A stretch of 64,000 bases of DNA from Petrolisthes cinctipes (taxonomy: Eukaryota; Arthropoda; Malacostraca; Decapoda; Porcellanidae): the NCBI GenBank assembly GCA_033782935.1, contig JAWQEG010000717.1, positions 806,001 through 870,000 on the forward strand. The letters run 5' to 3'. Both the position numbers and the translations under genes were made by a program. The stretch's first letter is position 1. Each line of letters begins with the position of its first letter. Below the pieces are notes generated by a model. That model saw nothing but the letters and a program-made list of their open reading frames with translations. It made no database searches and was not told where the DNA came from. Positions 10,850-26,000 of this stretch are shown here, piece by piece.

Positions 10850-13800
10850 GACTGTAAATATCAACAGTCATTCATAGGGTGGTGGGTGTGTGAGTGTTAT
10901 TACAGAGCTTGGACTGTAAATATCAACAGTCATTCATGGAGTGGTGGGTGTTTGGGTGTCATTACAGTGCTTAGACTGTAAATATCAACAGTCATTTATG
11001 GGGTGATGGGTGTGACTGTGTCATTACAGTGCTTGGACTGTAAATATCAACAGTCATTCATGGGTTGATGGGTGTGTGGGCGTCATTACAGAGCTTGGAT
11101 TGTAAATATCAACAGTCATTTATGGAGTGGTGGGTGTTTAGGTGTCATTACAGTGCTTGGACTATGAATATCAACAGTCAATCATTTAATGGTGGTTGTC
11201 AGGGTATCATTACAGTGCTTGGACTTTAAATATTAACAATCATTCATGGGGTGGTAGGTGTGTGGGTGTCATTAAAGTGCTTGGACTGTAAATATCAACA
11301 GTCATTCATGGGGTGGTGAGTGTGTCTGTGTCATTAGCGTTCGTGGACTGTAAATTTCAACCATCATTCATTGGGTGGTGGGTGTGTGGATGTCATTACA
11401 GTGCTTGGTCTGTAAATATTACAAGTCATCCATTCTGTGGTGGGTGTCATTAGAGTTCATGGACTGTAAATATTAACAGTCATTCATAGGTCGGTGAGTG
11501 TGTGGATGTCATTACAGTGCTTGGACTGAAAATATCAACCAACATTAATGGGGTGGTAAGTGTGTGGGCGTCATTACAGTTCTTGAACTGTAAATATCAA
11601 CAGTAATTCATTCATTGTGGTGGGTGTGTGAGTGTCATTACAGAGCTTGGACTGTAAATATCAACAGTTATTCATGGGGTGGTGGGTGTGTGGGTATCAT
11701 GAAAGTGCTTGGACTGTAAATATCAACAGTCATTCATGGGGTGGTGAGTGTGTGGGTGTTATTGCAGTTCTTGGACTGTAAATATCAACCATCATTCATT
11801 GGGTGGTGGGTGTGTGAATGTCATTACAGTGCTTGGACTGAAAATATCAACAGTCATTTATGGGGTGGTGGGTGTGTCGGTGTCATTACAGTGCTTGGAC
11901 TATAAATATCAACCATCATTTATTTGGTGGTGGGTGTGTGGGTGTCATTACATTGCTTGGACTGTAAATATCAACAGTCATTCATAGGGTGGTGGGTGTG
12001 TGGGTGTCATTACATTGCTTGGACTGTAAATATCAACCATAATTCATGGTGTTGTGGGTGTGGGGGTGTCATTACAGTGCTTGGACTGTAAATATCAACA
12101 GTCAATCATGGGGTGGTGGGTGTGTGGGTGTCATTACAGTGCGTGGACTGTAAATATCAACAGTCTTTCATGGAGTGGTGGGTGTATTGGTGTCACTACA
12201 GTGATTTGATTGTAAAAATCAACAGTCATTCATAGGGTGGTGGGAATCATTAGAGTGCTTGGACTGTAAATATCAACAGTCATTCTTGGGGTTGTGGGTG
12301 TGTGGGTGTCATTACAGTGCTTGGACTGTAAATATCAACAGTCAATCATGGGGTGGTGGGTGTGTGGTTGTCATTACAGTTCTTGGACTGTAAATATCAT
12401 CAGTCATTCATGGGGTGGTGGGTGTATGGGTGTCATTACAGTGTTTTGATTGTAAATATCAACAGTTATTCATAGGGTGGTGTGTATCATTAAAGTGCTT
12501 GAACTGTAAATATCAACAGTCATTCATGGGGCTGTGGTTGTGTGGGTGTCATTACAGTGCTTGGACTGTAAATATCAACTATAATTCAAGGGGTCGTGGG
12601 TGTTGGGGTGTCATTACATTGCTTCGACTGTAAATATCAACAGTCATTTATGGGGTGGTGGGTGTGTGGGAGTCATTACAGTGCTTGGACTGAAAATATC
12701 AACAGTCATTCATGGGGTGGTAGGTGTGTGAGTGTCACTACAGTGAATTGATTGTAATTATCAACAGTCAGTTACAGGGTGGTGGGTGTCATTACAGTGC
12801 TTGGACTGTAAATATCAACAGTCATTCATGGGATGGTGGTTGTGTGAGTGTCATTACAGTGATTTGATTAAAATATTAACAGTCATTCATAAGGTGGTGG
12901 GTATCATTAGAGTGCTTGGACTGTAAATATCAACAGTCAATCATGGGGTGGTGTGTGTATGGTTGTCATTACCGTTCTTGGACTGTAAATATCAACAGTC
13001 ATTCATGAAGTGGTGGGTGTGTGGGTGTCATTACAGTGTTTTGATTGTAAATATCAACAGTCATATATTGGGTGGTAGGTATCATTAAATTGCTTGGACT
13101 GTAAATATCAACAGTCATTCATGGGGCTGTGGGTGTGTGGGTGTCATTACAGTGCTTGGACTGTAAATATTAACTATAATTCATGGGGTCGTGGGTGTTG
13201 GGGTGTCATTACATTGCTTTGTCTGTAAATATCAACAGTCATTTATGGGGTGGTGGGTGTGAGGGTGTCAGTACAGTGCTTGGACTGTAAATATCAACAG
13301 TCAATCATGGGGTGGTGGGTGTGTGGGTGTCATTACAGTGCTTGGGCTGTAAATATCAACAGTCATTCTTGGGGTGGTGGGTGTGTTGGTGTCATTACAG
13401 TGTTTTGATTGTAATTATCAAAAGTCATTCATAGGGTGGTGTGTGTCTTTACAGTGCTTGGTATGTAAATATCAACTATAATTCATGGGGTCGTGGGTGT
13501 GGGGGTGTCATTACAGTGCTTGGACTGTAATTATCAACAGTCAATCATGGGGTGGTGGGTGTGTGGGTGTCATTACAGTGCTTGAACTGTAAATATCAAC
13601 AGTCATTCATGGGGTAGTGGGTGTATGGGTGTCATTACAGTGATTTGATTGTAAATATTAACAGTCATTCATAGGGTGGTGGGTATCACTAGAGTGCTTG
13701 GACTGTAAATATCAACAGTCATTAATGGGGTTGTGGGTGTCATTACAGTGCTGTGACTGAAAATATCAACTATAATTCATGGGGTCGTGTGTATTGGGGT

Positions 13801-16800
13801 GTCATTACTGTGCTTTGAGTGTAAATATCAACAGTCATTAATTGGGTGGTGGGTAGCATTACAGTGCTTGGACTGTAAATATCAACAGTCATTCATAGGG
13901 TGATGGGTGTGTGGGTGTCATTACATTGCTTGGACTGTAAATATCAACAGTCATTTATAGGGTGGTTGGAGGTTGGGTGTCATTACATTGCTTGGACTGT
14001 AAATATCATCAGTCATTCATGGGGTTGTAGGTCTGTGGGTTTCATTACAGTGCTTGGACTGTAAATATCAACAGTCAATCATGGGGTGGTGGGTGTGTGG
14101 GTATCATTACAGTGCTTGGACTGTAAATATCAACAGTCATTCATGGGGTAGTGGGTGTATGGGTGTCATTACAGTGATTTGATTAAAATATTAACAGTCA
14201 TTCATAGGGTGGTGGGTATCATTAGAGTGCTTGGACTGTAAATATCAACAGTCATTCATAGGACTGTGGGTGTGTGGGTGTCATTACAGTGCTTGGAATG
14301 GAAATATCAACTATAATTCATGGGGTCGTGGGTGTTGGGGTGTCATTACAGTGCTTTGACTGTAAATATGAACAGTCATTTATGTGGTGGTGGGTGTGTG
14401 GGAGTCATTACAGTGCTTGGACTGAAAATATCAACAGTCATTCATGGGGTGGTATGTGTGTGAGTGTCATTTCAGAGATTTGATTGTAATTATCAACAGT
14501 CATTTACAGGGTGGTGGGTGTCATTACAGTGCTTGGACTGTAAATATCAACAGTCATTCATGGGATGGTGGTTGTGTGAGTGTCATTACAGTGATTTTAT
14601 TAAAATATTAACAGTCATTCATAGGGTGGTGGGTATCATTAGAGTGCTTGGACTGTAAATATCAACAGTCAATCATGGGGTGGTGTGTCTATGGCTGTCA
14701 TTACAGTGCTTGGAATGGAAATATCAACTATAATTCATGGGGACGTGGGTGTTGGGGTGTCATTACATTGCTTTGACTGTAAATATCAACAGTCATTTAC
14801 GGGGTGGTGGGTGTGAGGGTGTCATTACTGTGCTTGGGCTGTAAATATCAACAGTCTTTCATGGGGTGGTAGGTGTGTGAGTGTCATTACAGTGTTTTGA
14901 TTGTAATTATCAACAGTCATTCATAGGGTGGTAGGTGTCATTACAGTGCTTGGACTGTAAATATCAACAGTCAATCATAGGGTAATCGGTGTGTGAGTGT
15001 CATTACAGAGCTTGAACTGTAAATATCAACAGTCATTCATGGGGTGGCGGGTGTGTGGATGTCATTACAGTGTTTGGACTGTAAATATCAACAGTCAATC
15101 ATGGGGTGGTGGGTGTGTGGGTGTCATTACAGTGCTTGGACTGTAAATATCAACAGTCATTCTTGGGGTGGTGGGTGTGTTGGTGTCATTACAGTGTATT
15201 GATTGTAATTATCAACAGTCATTCATAGGGTGGTGGGTGTCATTACAGTGCTTGGACTGTAAATATCAACAGTAATTCATGGGGTGGTGGTTGTGTGGGT
15301 GTAATTACATTGCTTGGACTGTAAATATCAACCATAATTCATGGTGTGGTGGGTGTGGGGGTGTCATTACAGTGATTGGACTGTAAATATCAACAGTCAA
15401 TCATGGGGTGGTGGGTGTGTGGGTGTCATTACAGTGCTTGGACTGTAAATATCAACAGTCTTTCATGGGGTGGTGGGTGTATGGGTGTCATTACAGTGAT
15501 TTGATTGTAAATATCAACAGTTATTCATAGGGTGGTGGGTATCATTAAAGAGCTTGAACTGTAAATATCAACAGTCATTCATGGGGCTGTGGGTGTGTGG
15601 GTGTCATTACAGTGCCTGGACTGTAAATATCAACTATAATTCAAGGGGTCGTGGGTGTTGGGGTGTCATTACATTGCTTCGACTGTAAATATCAACAGTC
15701 ATTTATTGGGTGGTGGGTGTGTGGGAGTCATTACAGTGCTTGGACTGAAAATATCAACAGTCATTCATGGTGTGGTAGGTGTGTGAGTGTCACTACAGTG
15801 ATTTGATTGTAATTATCAACAGTCAGTTACAGGGTGGTGGGTGTCATTACAGTGCTTGGACTGTAAATATCAACAGTCATTCATGGGATGGTGGTTGTGT
15901 GAGTGTCATTACAGTGTTTTGATTGTAAATATCAACAGTCATTCAAGAAGTGGTGGGTGTATGGGTGTCATTACAGTGTTTTGATTGTAAATATTAACAG
16001 TCATTCATTGGGTAGAAGGTATCATTAAAGTCCTTGGACTGTAAATATCAACAGTCATTCATGGGGCTGTGGGTGTGTGGGTGTCATTACAGTGCTTGGA
16101 CTGTAAATATTAACTATAATTCATGGGGTCGTGGGTGTTGGGGTGTCATTACATTGCTTTGACTGTAAATATCAACAGTCATTAATGGGATGGTGGGTGT
16201 GAGGGTGTCATTACAGTGCTTGGATTGTAAATATCAACAGTCTTTCATGGGGTGGTAGGTGTGTGAGTGTCATTACAGTGTTTTGATTGTAATTATCAAC
16301 AGTCATTTATAGGGTGGTGGGTGTCATTACAGTGCTTGGACTGTAAATATCAACAGTCAATCATAGGGTAATGGGTGTGTGGGGGTCATTAAAGTGCTTG
16401 GACGGTAAATATCAACAGTCATTTATAGGGTGGTGGGTGTTTGGGTGTCATTACATTGCTTGGACTGTAAATATCAACAGTCAATCATGGGGTGGTGGGT
16501 GTGTGGGTGTCATTACAGTGATTGGACTGTAAATATCAACAGTCATTCATAGGGTGGTGGGTGTGTGAGTGTTATTACAGAGCTTGGACTGTAAATATCA
16601 ACAGTCGTTCATTGAGTGGTGGGTGTGTGGGGGTCATTACAGTGCTTGGACTGTAAATATGAACAGTCATTGTTGGGGTGGTGGTTGTGTGGGTGTCATT
16701 ACAGTTCTTAGACTGTAAATATCAACAGTCATTTATGGGGTGATGGGTGTGACTGTGTCATTACAGTGCTTGGACTGTAAATATTAACCATCATTCATTG

Positions 16801-17069
16801 GGTGGTGGGTGAGTAGGTGTCATTACAGTGCTTGGACTGTAAATATATTAACAGTCATTCGTAGGGTAATGAGTGTGTGGGTGTTATTACAGTGCTTTGA
16901 CTGTAAATATCAACAGTCATTCAGAGATTTGTTGATGTCATTAGAGTGCTTGGACTGTAAATATTAACAGTCATTCATGGGGTGGTGGGTGTGTGGATGT
17001 CATTACAGTGCTTGGACTGAAAATATCAACAGTCATTTATGGGGTGGTGAGTGTGTGGGTGTCATTACA
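10850..17069 (+). repeat. HOR block A, copy 2
   Basis: Near-identical repeat of 1-6,220 at an offset of 10,849 bp, with no length change in the parts compared. It lies directly after block B, so B plus A copy 2 (6.6-17 kb) behaves as a larger unit that is itself repeated at 23-33 kb. The match to copy 1 ends at 17,069, where CATTACATTGCTCGG replaces CATTACAGTGCTTGG. There are no genes. Confidence 0.9.
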
Positions 17070-18188
17070 TTGCTCGGACTATAAATATCAACCGTCATTA
17101 ATGGGGTTGTGGGTGTATGGGTGTCATTACAGTTCTTGGACTGTAAATATCAACAGTCAATCGTGGGGTGGTAGGTGTATGGGTGTCATTACAGTGTTTT
17201 GATTGTAAATATCAACAGTTATTCATAGGGTGGTGGGTGTCATTAAAGAGCTTGAACTGTAAATATCAACAGTCAATCATGGGGTGGTGGGTGTGTGGGT
17301 GTCATTACAGTGCTTGGACTGTAAATATCAACAGTCATTCTTGGGGTGGTGGGTGTGTTGGTGTCATTACAGTGTTTTGATTGTAATTATCAACAGTCAT
17401 TCATAGGGTGGTGGGTGTCATTACAGTGCTTGGACTGTAAATATCAACAGTAATTCATGGGGTGGTGGTTGTGTGGGTGTAATTACATTGCTTGGACTGT
17501 AAATATCAACCATAATTCATGGTGTGGTGGGTGTGGGGGTGTCATTACAGTGATTGGACTGTAAATATCAACAGTCAATCATTGGGTGGTGGGTGTGTGG
17601 GTGTCATTACAGTGCTTGGACTGTAAATATCAACAGTCTTTCATGGGGTGGTGGGTGTATGGGTGTCATTACAGTGATTTGATTGTAAATATCAACAGTT
17701 ATTCATAGGGTGGTTGGTATCATTAAAGAGCTTGAACTGTAAATATCAACAGTCATTCATGGGGCTGTGGGTGTGTGGGTGTCATTACAGTGCCTGGACT
17801 GTAAATATCAATTATAATTCAAGGGGTCGTGGGTGTTGGGGTGTCATTACATTGCTTCGACTGTAAATATCAACAGTCATTTATTGGGTGGTGGGTGTGT
17901 GGGAGTCATTACAGTGCTTGGACTGAAAATATCAACAGTCATTCATGGTGTGGTAGGTGTGTGAGTGTCACTACAGTGATTTGATTGTAATTGTCAACAG
18001 TCAGTTACAGGGTGGTGGGTGTCATTACAGTGCTTGGACTGTAAATATCAACAGTCATTCATGGGATGGTGGTTGTGTGAGTGTCATTACAGTGTTTTGA
18101 TTGTAAATATCAACAGTCATTCAAGAAGTGGTGGGTGTATGGGTGTCATTACAGTGTTTTGATTGTAAATATCAACAGTCATTCATTG
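16011..18188 (+). repeat. 2,178-bp HOR unit (marker to marker), first complete copy
   Basis: The interval runs between successive GGTAGAAGGT markers, a rare variant of a 54-bp unit. The same 2,178-bp displacement links 15,181 to 17,359 and 16,543 to 18,721. The repeat continues to about 18,740, where one copy switches to TGTCTGTGTCATTAGCGTTC. The same spacing returns at 48,049-50,226 and 54,197-56,374, so 2,178 bp appears to be a basic HOR length of this array (about 36 monomers). Confidence 0.85.
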
Positions 18189-18740
18189 GGTAGAAGGTAT
18201 CATTAAAGTGCTTGGACTGTAAATATCAACAGTCATTCATGGGGCTGTGGGTGTGTGGGTGTCATTACAGTGCTTGGACTGTAAATATTAACTATAATTC
18301 ATGGGGTCGTGGGTGTTGGGGTGTCATTACATTGCTTTGACTGTAAATATCAACAGTCATTAATGGGGTGGTGGGTGTGAGGGTGTCATTACAGTGCTTG
18401 GATTGTAAATATCAACAGTCTTTCATGGGGTGGTAGGTGTGTGAGTGTCATTACAGTGTTTTGATTGTAATTATCAACAGTCATTTATAGGGTGGTGGGT
18501 GTCATTACAGTGCTTGGACTGTAAATATCAACAGTCAATCATAGGGTAATGGGTGTGTGGGGGTCATTACAGTGCTTGGACGGTAAATATCAACAGTCAT
18601 TTATAGGGTGGTGGGTGTTTGGGTGTCATTACATTGCTTGGACTGTAAATATCAACAGTCAATCATGGGGTGGTGGGTGTGTGGGTGTCATTACAGTGAT
18701 TGGACTGTAAATATCAACAGTCATTCATAGGGTGGTGGGT

Positions 18741-21740
18741 GTGTCTGTGTCATTAGCGTTCGTGGACTCTAAATTTCAACCATCATTCATTGGGTGGTGG
18801 GTGTGTGGATGTCATTACAGTGCTTGGTCTGTAAATATTACAAGTCATCCATTCTGTGGTGGGTGTCATTAGAGTGCATGGACTTTAAATATTAACAGTC
18901 ATTCATAGGTCGGTGAGTGTGTGGATGTCATTACAGTGCTTGGACTGAAAATATCAACCAACATTAATGGGGTGGTAAGTGTGTGGGCGTCATTACAGTT
19001 CTTGAACTGTAAATATCAACAGTAATTCATTCATTGTGGTGGGTGTGTGAGTGTCATTACAGAGCTTGGACTGTAAATATCAACAGTTATTCATGGGGTG
19101 GTGGGTGTGTGGGTATCATGAAAGTGCTTGGACTGTAAATATCAACAGTCATTCATGGGGTGGTGAGTGTGTGGGTGTTATTGCAGTTCTTGGACTGTAA
19201 ATATCAACCATCATTCATTGGGTGGTGGGTGTGTGAATGTCATTACAGTGCTTGGACTGAAAACATCAACAGTCATTTATGGGGTGGTGGGTGTGTCGGT
19301 GTCATTACAGTGCTTGGACTATAAATATCAACCATCATTTATTTGGTGGTGGGTGTGTGGGTGTCATTACATTGCTTGGACTGTAAATATCAACAGTCAT
19401 TCATAGGGTGGTGGGTGTGTGGGTGTCATTACATTGCTTGGACTGTAAATATCAACAGTCATTCTTGGGGTTGTGGGTGTGTGGGTGTCATTACAGTGCT
19501 TGGACTGTAAATATCAATCGTCAATCATGGGGTGGTGGGTGTGTGGTTGTCATTACAGTTCTTGGACTGTAAATATCATCAGTCATTCATGGGGTGGTGG
19601 GTGTATGGGTGTCATTACAGTGTTTTGATTGTAAATATCAACAGTTATTCATAGGGTGGTGTGTATCATTAAAGTGCTTGAACTGTAAATATCAACAGTC
19701 ATTCATGGGGCTGTGGTTGTGTGGGTGTCATTACAGTGCTTGGACTGTAAATATCAACTATAATTCAAGGGGTCGTGGGTGTTGGGGTGTCATTACATTG
19801 CTTCGACTGTAAATATCAACAGTCATTTATGGGGTGGTGGGTGTGTGGGAGTCATTACAGTGCTTGGACTGAAAATATCAACAGTCATTCATGGGATGGT
19901 AGGTGTGTGAGTGTCACTACAGTGATTTGATTGTAATTATCAACAGTCAGTTACAGGGTGGTGGGTGTCATTACAGTGCTTGGACTGTAAATATCAACAG
20001 TCATTCATGGGATGGTGGTTGTGTGAGTGTCATTACAGTGATTTGATTAAAATATTAACAGTCATTCATAAGGTGGTGGGTATCATTAGAGTGCTTGGAC
20101 TGTAAATATCAACAGTCAATCATGGGGTGGTGTGTGTATGGTTGTCATTACAGTTCTTGGACTGTAAATATCAACAGTCATTCATGAAGTGGTGGGTGTA
20201 TGGGTGTCATTACAGTGTTTTGATTGTAAATATCAACAGTCATTCATTGGGTGGTAGGTATCATTAAATTGCTTGGACTGTAAATATCAACAGTCATTCA
20301 TGGGGCTGTGGGTGTGTGGGTGTCATTACAGTGCTTGGACTGTAAATATTAACTATAATAAATGGGGTCGTGGGTGTTGGGGTGTCATTACATTGCTTTG
20401 TCTGTAAATATCAACAGTCATTTATGGGGTGGTGGGTGTGTGGGAGTCATTACAGTGCTTGGACTGAAAATATCAACAGTCATTCATGGGGTGGTATGTG
20501 TGTGAGTGTCATTTCAGTGATTTGATTGTAATTATCAACAGTCATTTACAGGGTGGTGGGTGTCATTACAGTGCTTGGACTGTAAATATCAACAGTCATT
20601 CATGGGATGGTGGTTGTGTGAGTGTCATTACAGTGATTTTATTAAAATATTAACAGTCATTCATAGGGTGGTGGGTATCATTAGAGTGGTTGGACTGTAA
20701 ATATCAACAGTCAATCATGGGGTGGTGTGTCTATGGCTGTCATTACAGTGCTTGGAATGGAAATATCAACTATAATTCATGGGGTCGTGGGTGTTGGGGT
20801 GTCATTACATTGCTTTGACTGTAAATATCAACAGTCATTTACGGGGTGGTGGGTGTGAGGGTGTCATTACTGTGCTTGGACTGTAAATATCAACAGTCTT
20901 TCATGGGGTGGTAGGTGTGTGAGTGTCATTACAGTGTTTTGATTGTAATTATCAACAGTCATTCATAGGGTGGTGGGTGTCATTACAGTGCTTGGACTGT
21001 AAATATCAACAGTCAATCATAGGGTAATCGGTGTGTGAGTGTCATTACAGAGCTTGGACTGTAAATATCAACAGTCATTCATGGGGTGGTGGGTGTGTGG
21101 ATGTCATTACAGTGTTTGGACTGTAAATATCAACAGTCAATCATGGGGTGGTGGGTGTGTGGGTGTCATTACAGTGCTTGGACTGTAAATATCAACAGTC
21201 ATTCTTGGGATGGTGGGTGTGTTGGTGTCATTACAGTGTATTGATTGTAATTATCAACAGTCATTCATAGGGTGGTGGGTGTCATTACAGTGCTTGGACT
21301 GTAAATATCAACAGTAATTCATGGGGTGGTGGTTGTGTGGGTGTAATTACATTGCTTGGACTGTAAATATCAACTATAATTCATGGTGTGGTGGGTGTGG
21401 GGGTGTCATTACAGTGATTGGACTGTAAATATCAACAGTCAATCATGGGGTGGTGGGTGTGTGGGTGTCATTACAGTGCTTGGACTGTAAATATCAACAG
21501 TCTTTCATGGGGTGGTGGGTGTATGGGTGTCATTACAGTGATTTGATTGTAAATATCAACAGTTATTCATAGGGTGGTGGGTATCATTAAAGAGCTTGAA
21601 CTGTAAATATCAACAGTTATTCATGGGGCTGTGGGTGTGTGGGTGTCATTACAGTGCCTGGACTGTAAATATCAACTATAATTCAAGGGGTCGTGGGTGT
21701 TGGGGTGTCATTACATTGCTTCGACTGTAAATAACAACAG
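18741..21740 (+). repeat. Shortened derivative of block A
   Basis: It starts at the CATTAGCGTTC variant (18,749) and follows block A copy 1 at an offset of 18,268, then 18,028 after a 240-bp loss near 19,450. After about 20,430 it jumps forward to follow 3,540-4,835 (offset 16,891). The whole stretch recurs at about 34,946-37,945 (offset 16,205). There are no genes. Confidence 0.8.
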
Positions 21741-23055
21741 TCATTTATGGGGTGGTGGTTGTGAGGGTGTCATTACAGTGCTTGGACTGAAAATATCAAC
21801 AGTCATTCATGGGGTGGTAGGTGTGTGTGTCGTTACAGTGTATTGATTGTAATTATCAACAGTCATTCATAGGGTGGTGGGTGTCATTACAGTCCTTGGA
21901 CTGTAAATATCAACAGTCATTCATGGGGTGGTGGTTGTGTGGGAGTCATTACAGTGCTTGGACTGTAAATATCAACAGTCATTCATGGGGTGGTGGGTGT
22001 TGGGGTGTCATTACAGTGCTTGGACTGTAATTATCAACAGTCAATCATGGGATGGTGGGTGTGTGGGTGTCATTACAGTGCTTGAACTGTAAATATCAAT
22101 AGTTATTCATGGGATAGTGGGTGTATGGGTGTCATTACAGTGATTTGATTGTAAATATCAACAGTCATTCAGAGGGTGGTGAGTGTCATTAGAATGCTTG
22201 GACTGAAAATATTAACAGTCATTCATGGGGTGGTGGGTGTGTGGATGTCATTACAGTGCTTGGACTGTAAATATTAACAGTCATTCATAGGGTGGTGGGT
22301 GTGTGAGTGTCATTACAGAGCTTGGACTGTAAATATAAACAGTCATTCATGTTGTGGTGGGTGTGTGGGTGTCATTACAATGCTTGGACTGTAAATATCA
22401 ACATTCATTATTAGGGTGGTGTGTGTGTGGGTGTCATTACAGTGTTTTAATTGTAATTATCAACCGTCATTCATAGGGTGGTGGGTGTCATTACAGTGCT
22501 TGGACTGTAAATATCAACAGTAATTCATGGGGTAGTGGTTGTGTGGGTGTCATTACATTGCTTGGACTGTAAATATCAACCATAATTCATGGTGTGGTTG
22601 GTGTGAGGGTGTCATTACAGTGCTTGGACTGTAAATATCAACAGTCAATCATGGGGTGGTGAGTGTGTGGGTGTCATTACAGTGCTTGGACAGTAAATAT
22701 CAACAGTCTTTCATGGGGTGGTGGGTGTTTGGGTGTCATTACAGTGATTTGATTGTAAATATCAACAGTCATTCATAGGGTGGTGGGTATCATTAAAGTG
22801 CTTGGACTGTAAATATCAACAGTCATTCATGGGGTTGTGGGTGTGTGGGTGTCATTACAGTGATTTGATTAAAATATTAACAGTCATTCATAGGGTGGTG
22901 GGTATCATTAGAGTGCTTGGACTGTAAATATTAACAGTCATTCATGGGGTTGTGGGTGTGTGGGTGTAATTACAGTGCTTGGACTGTAAATATCAACAGT
23001 CAATCATGGGGTGGTGGGTGTGTGGGTGTCATTACAGTGCTTGGACTGTAAATAT
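21741..23055 (+). repeat. Mosaic satellite segment
   Basis: The first part, to about 22,165, copies 8,322-8,746 at an offset of 13,419 bp, including GTGTGTGTCGTTACAGTGTATTG. The rest (22,166-23,055) is a mixture of unit types, such as AACATTCATTATTAGGG and ATTCATGTTGTGG, for which I found no single long parental copy in the window. There are no genes. Confidence 0.65.
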
Positions 23056-26000
23056 CAAAAGTCATTTATGTGGTAGTGGGTGTATGGGTGTCATTACAGT
23101 GATTTGATTAAAATATTAACAGTCATTTATAGGGTGGTGGGTATCATTAGAGTGCTTGGACTGTAAATATCAATAGTCATTAATGGGGTTGTGGGTGTGT
23201 GGGTGTCATTACAGTGCTTGGACTGTAAATATCAACCATAATTCATGGGTTCGTGGGTGTTGGGGTGTCATTACAGTGCTTTGAGTGTAAATATCAACAG
23301 TTATTTATTGGGTGGTGGGTAGCCTTACAGTGCTTGGACTGTAAATATCAACAGTCAATCATAGGGTGATGGCTGTGTGGGTGTCATTACAATGCTTGGA
23401 CTGTAAATATACACAGTCATTCATGGGGTTGTGGGTGAGTGGCTGTCATTACAGTGCTTGGACTGTGAATATCAAGAGTCATTCGTAGGGTGGTGAGTGT
23501 GTGGGTGTTATTACAATGTTTTGACTGTAAATATCAACAGTCATTCAGAGATTAGTTGGTGTCATTAGAGTGCTTGGACTCTAAATATTAACAGTCATTC
23601 ATGGGGTGGTCGGTGTGTGGATGTCATTACAGTGCTTGGACTGTAAATATCAACAGTCAATCATGGGGTGGTGGGTGTGTGTTTGTCATTACTGTTCTTG
23701 GACTGTAAATATCAACAGTCATTCATGGGGTGGTGGGTGTATGGGTGTCTTTACAGTGTTTTGATTGTAAATATCAACAGTCATTTATAGGGTGGTGGAT
23801 ATCATTAAAGTGCTTGGACTGTAAATATCAACAGTCATTCATGGGGCTCTGGGTGTGTAGGTGTCATTACAGTGCTTGGACTGTAAATATCAACTATAAT
23901 TCATGGGGTCGTGGGTGTTGGGGTGTCATTACTGTGCTTTGATTGTAAATATCAACAGTCATTTATTGGGTGGTGGGTAGCATTACAGTGCTTGGACTGT
24001 AAATATCAACAGTCATTCATAGGGTGATGGGTGTGTGGGTGTCATTACAGAGCTTGGACTGTAAATATCAACAGTCATTTATAGGGTGGTTGGAGTTTGG
24101 GTGTCATTACATTGCTTGGACTGTAAATATCAACAGTCATTCATGGGGTTGTAGGTGTGTGGGTGTCATTACAGTGCTTGGACTGTAAATATCAACAGCC
24201 TCTCATGCGGTGGTGGGTGTTTGGGTATCATTACAGTGCTTTGACTGTAAATATCAACAGTCATTCATGGGGTAGTGGGTGTATGGGTGTCATTACAGTG
24301 ATTTGATTAAAATATTAACAGTCATTCATAGGGTGGTGGGTATCATTAGAGTGCTTGGACTGTAAATATCAACAGTCATTCATGGGGCTGTGGGTGTGTG
24401 GGTGTCATTACAGTGCTTGGAATGGAAATATCAACTATAATTCATGGGGTCGTGGGTGTTGGGGTGTCATTACAGTGCTTTCACTGTAAATATCAACAGT
24501 CATTTATGGGATGGTGGGTGTGAGGGTGTCATTACAGTGCTTGGACTGAAAATATCAACAGTGATTCATGGGGTGGTAGGTGTGTGAGTGTCGTTACAGT
24601 GTATTGATTGTAATTATCAACAGTCATTCATAGTGTGGTGGGTGTCATTACAGTGCTTGGACTGTAAATATCAACAGTCATTCATGGGGTGGTGGTTGTG
24701 TGGGAGTCATTACAGTGCTTGGACTGTAAATATCAACCATCATTTATTGGGTGGTGGGTGAGTGGGTGTCATTACAGTGCTTGGACAGTGAATATCAACA
24801 GTCATTCGTAGAGTGCTTTGACTGTAAATATCAATAGTCATTCAGAGATTGGTTGATGTCATTAGAGTGCTTGGACTGTAAATATTAACAGTCATTCATG
24901 GGGTGGTGGGTGTGTGGATGTCATTACAGTGCTTGGACTAAAAATATCAACCATCATTTATGGGGTTGTGGGTGTGTGGGTGTCATTACAGTGCTTGGAC
25001 TGTAAATATCAATAGTCAATCGTGGCGTGGATGGTATGTGGGTGTCATTACAGTGTTTTGATTGAAAATATCAACAGTCATTCATAGGGTGGTGGGTATC
25101 ATAAAGTGCTTGGATTGTAAATATCAACAGTCATTCATAGGGCTGTGGGTGTGTGGGTGTCATTACAGTGCTTGGAATGTAAATATCAACTATAATTCAT
25201 GGGGTCGTGGGTGTTGGGGTGTCATTACGGTGCTTTGACTGTAAATATCAACAGTCATTTATGGGGTGGTGGGTGTGAGGGTGTCATTACAGTGCTTGGA
25301 CTGAAAATATCAACAGTCATTCATGGGGTGGTAGGTGTGTGTGTCGTTACAGTGTATTGATTGTAATTATCAACAGTCATTCATAGGGTGGTGGGTGTCA
25401 TTACAGTCCTTGGACTGTAAATATCAACAGTCATTCATGGGGTGGTGGTTGTGTGGGAGTCATTACAGTGCTTGGACTGTAAATATCAACAGTCATTCAT
25501 GGGGTGGTGGGTGTTGGGGTGTCATTACAGTGCTTGGACTGTAATTATCAACAGTCAATCATGGGATGGTGGGTGTGTGGGTGTCATTACAGTGCTTGAA
25601 CTGTAAATATCAACAGTTATTCATGGGATAGTGGGTGTATGGGTGTCATTACAGTGATTTGATTGTAAATATTAACAGTCATTCATTGGGTGGTGGGTAT
25701 CACTAGAGTGCTTGGACTGTAAATATCAACCATAATTCATGGGGTCGTGGGTGTTAGGGTGTCATTACTGTGCTTTAATTGTAAATATCAACAGTCATTT
25801 ATTGGTTGGTGGGTAGCATTACAGTGCTTGGACTGTAAATATCAACAGTCATTCATAGGGTGAAGGGTGTGTGGGTGTCATTACAGTGCTTGGACTGTAA
25901 ATATCAACAGTCATTTATAGGGTGGTTGGAGTTTGGGTGTCATTACATTGCTTGGAGTGTAAATATCAACCGTCAATCATGGGGTGGTGGGTGTTTGGGT

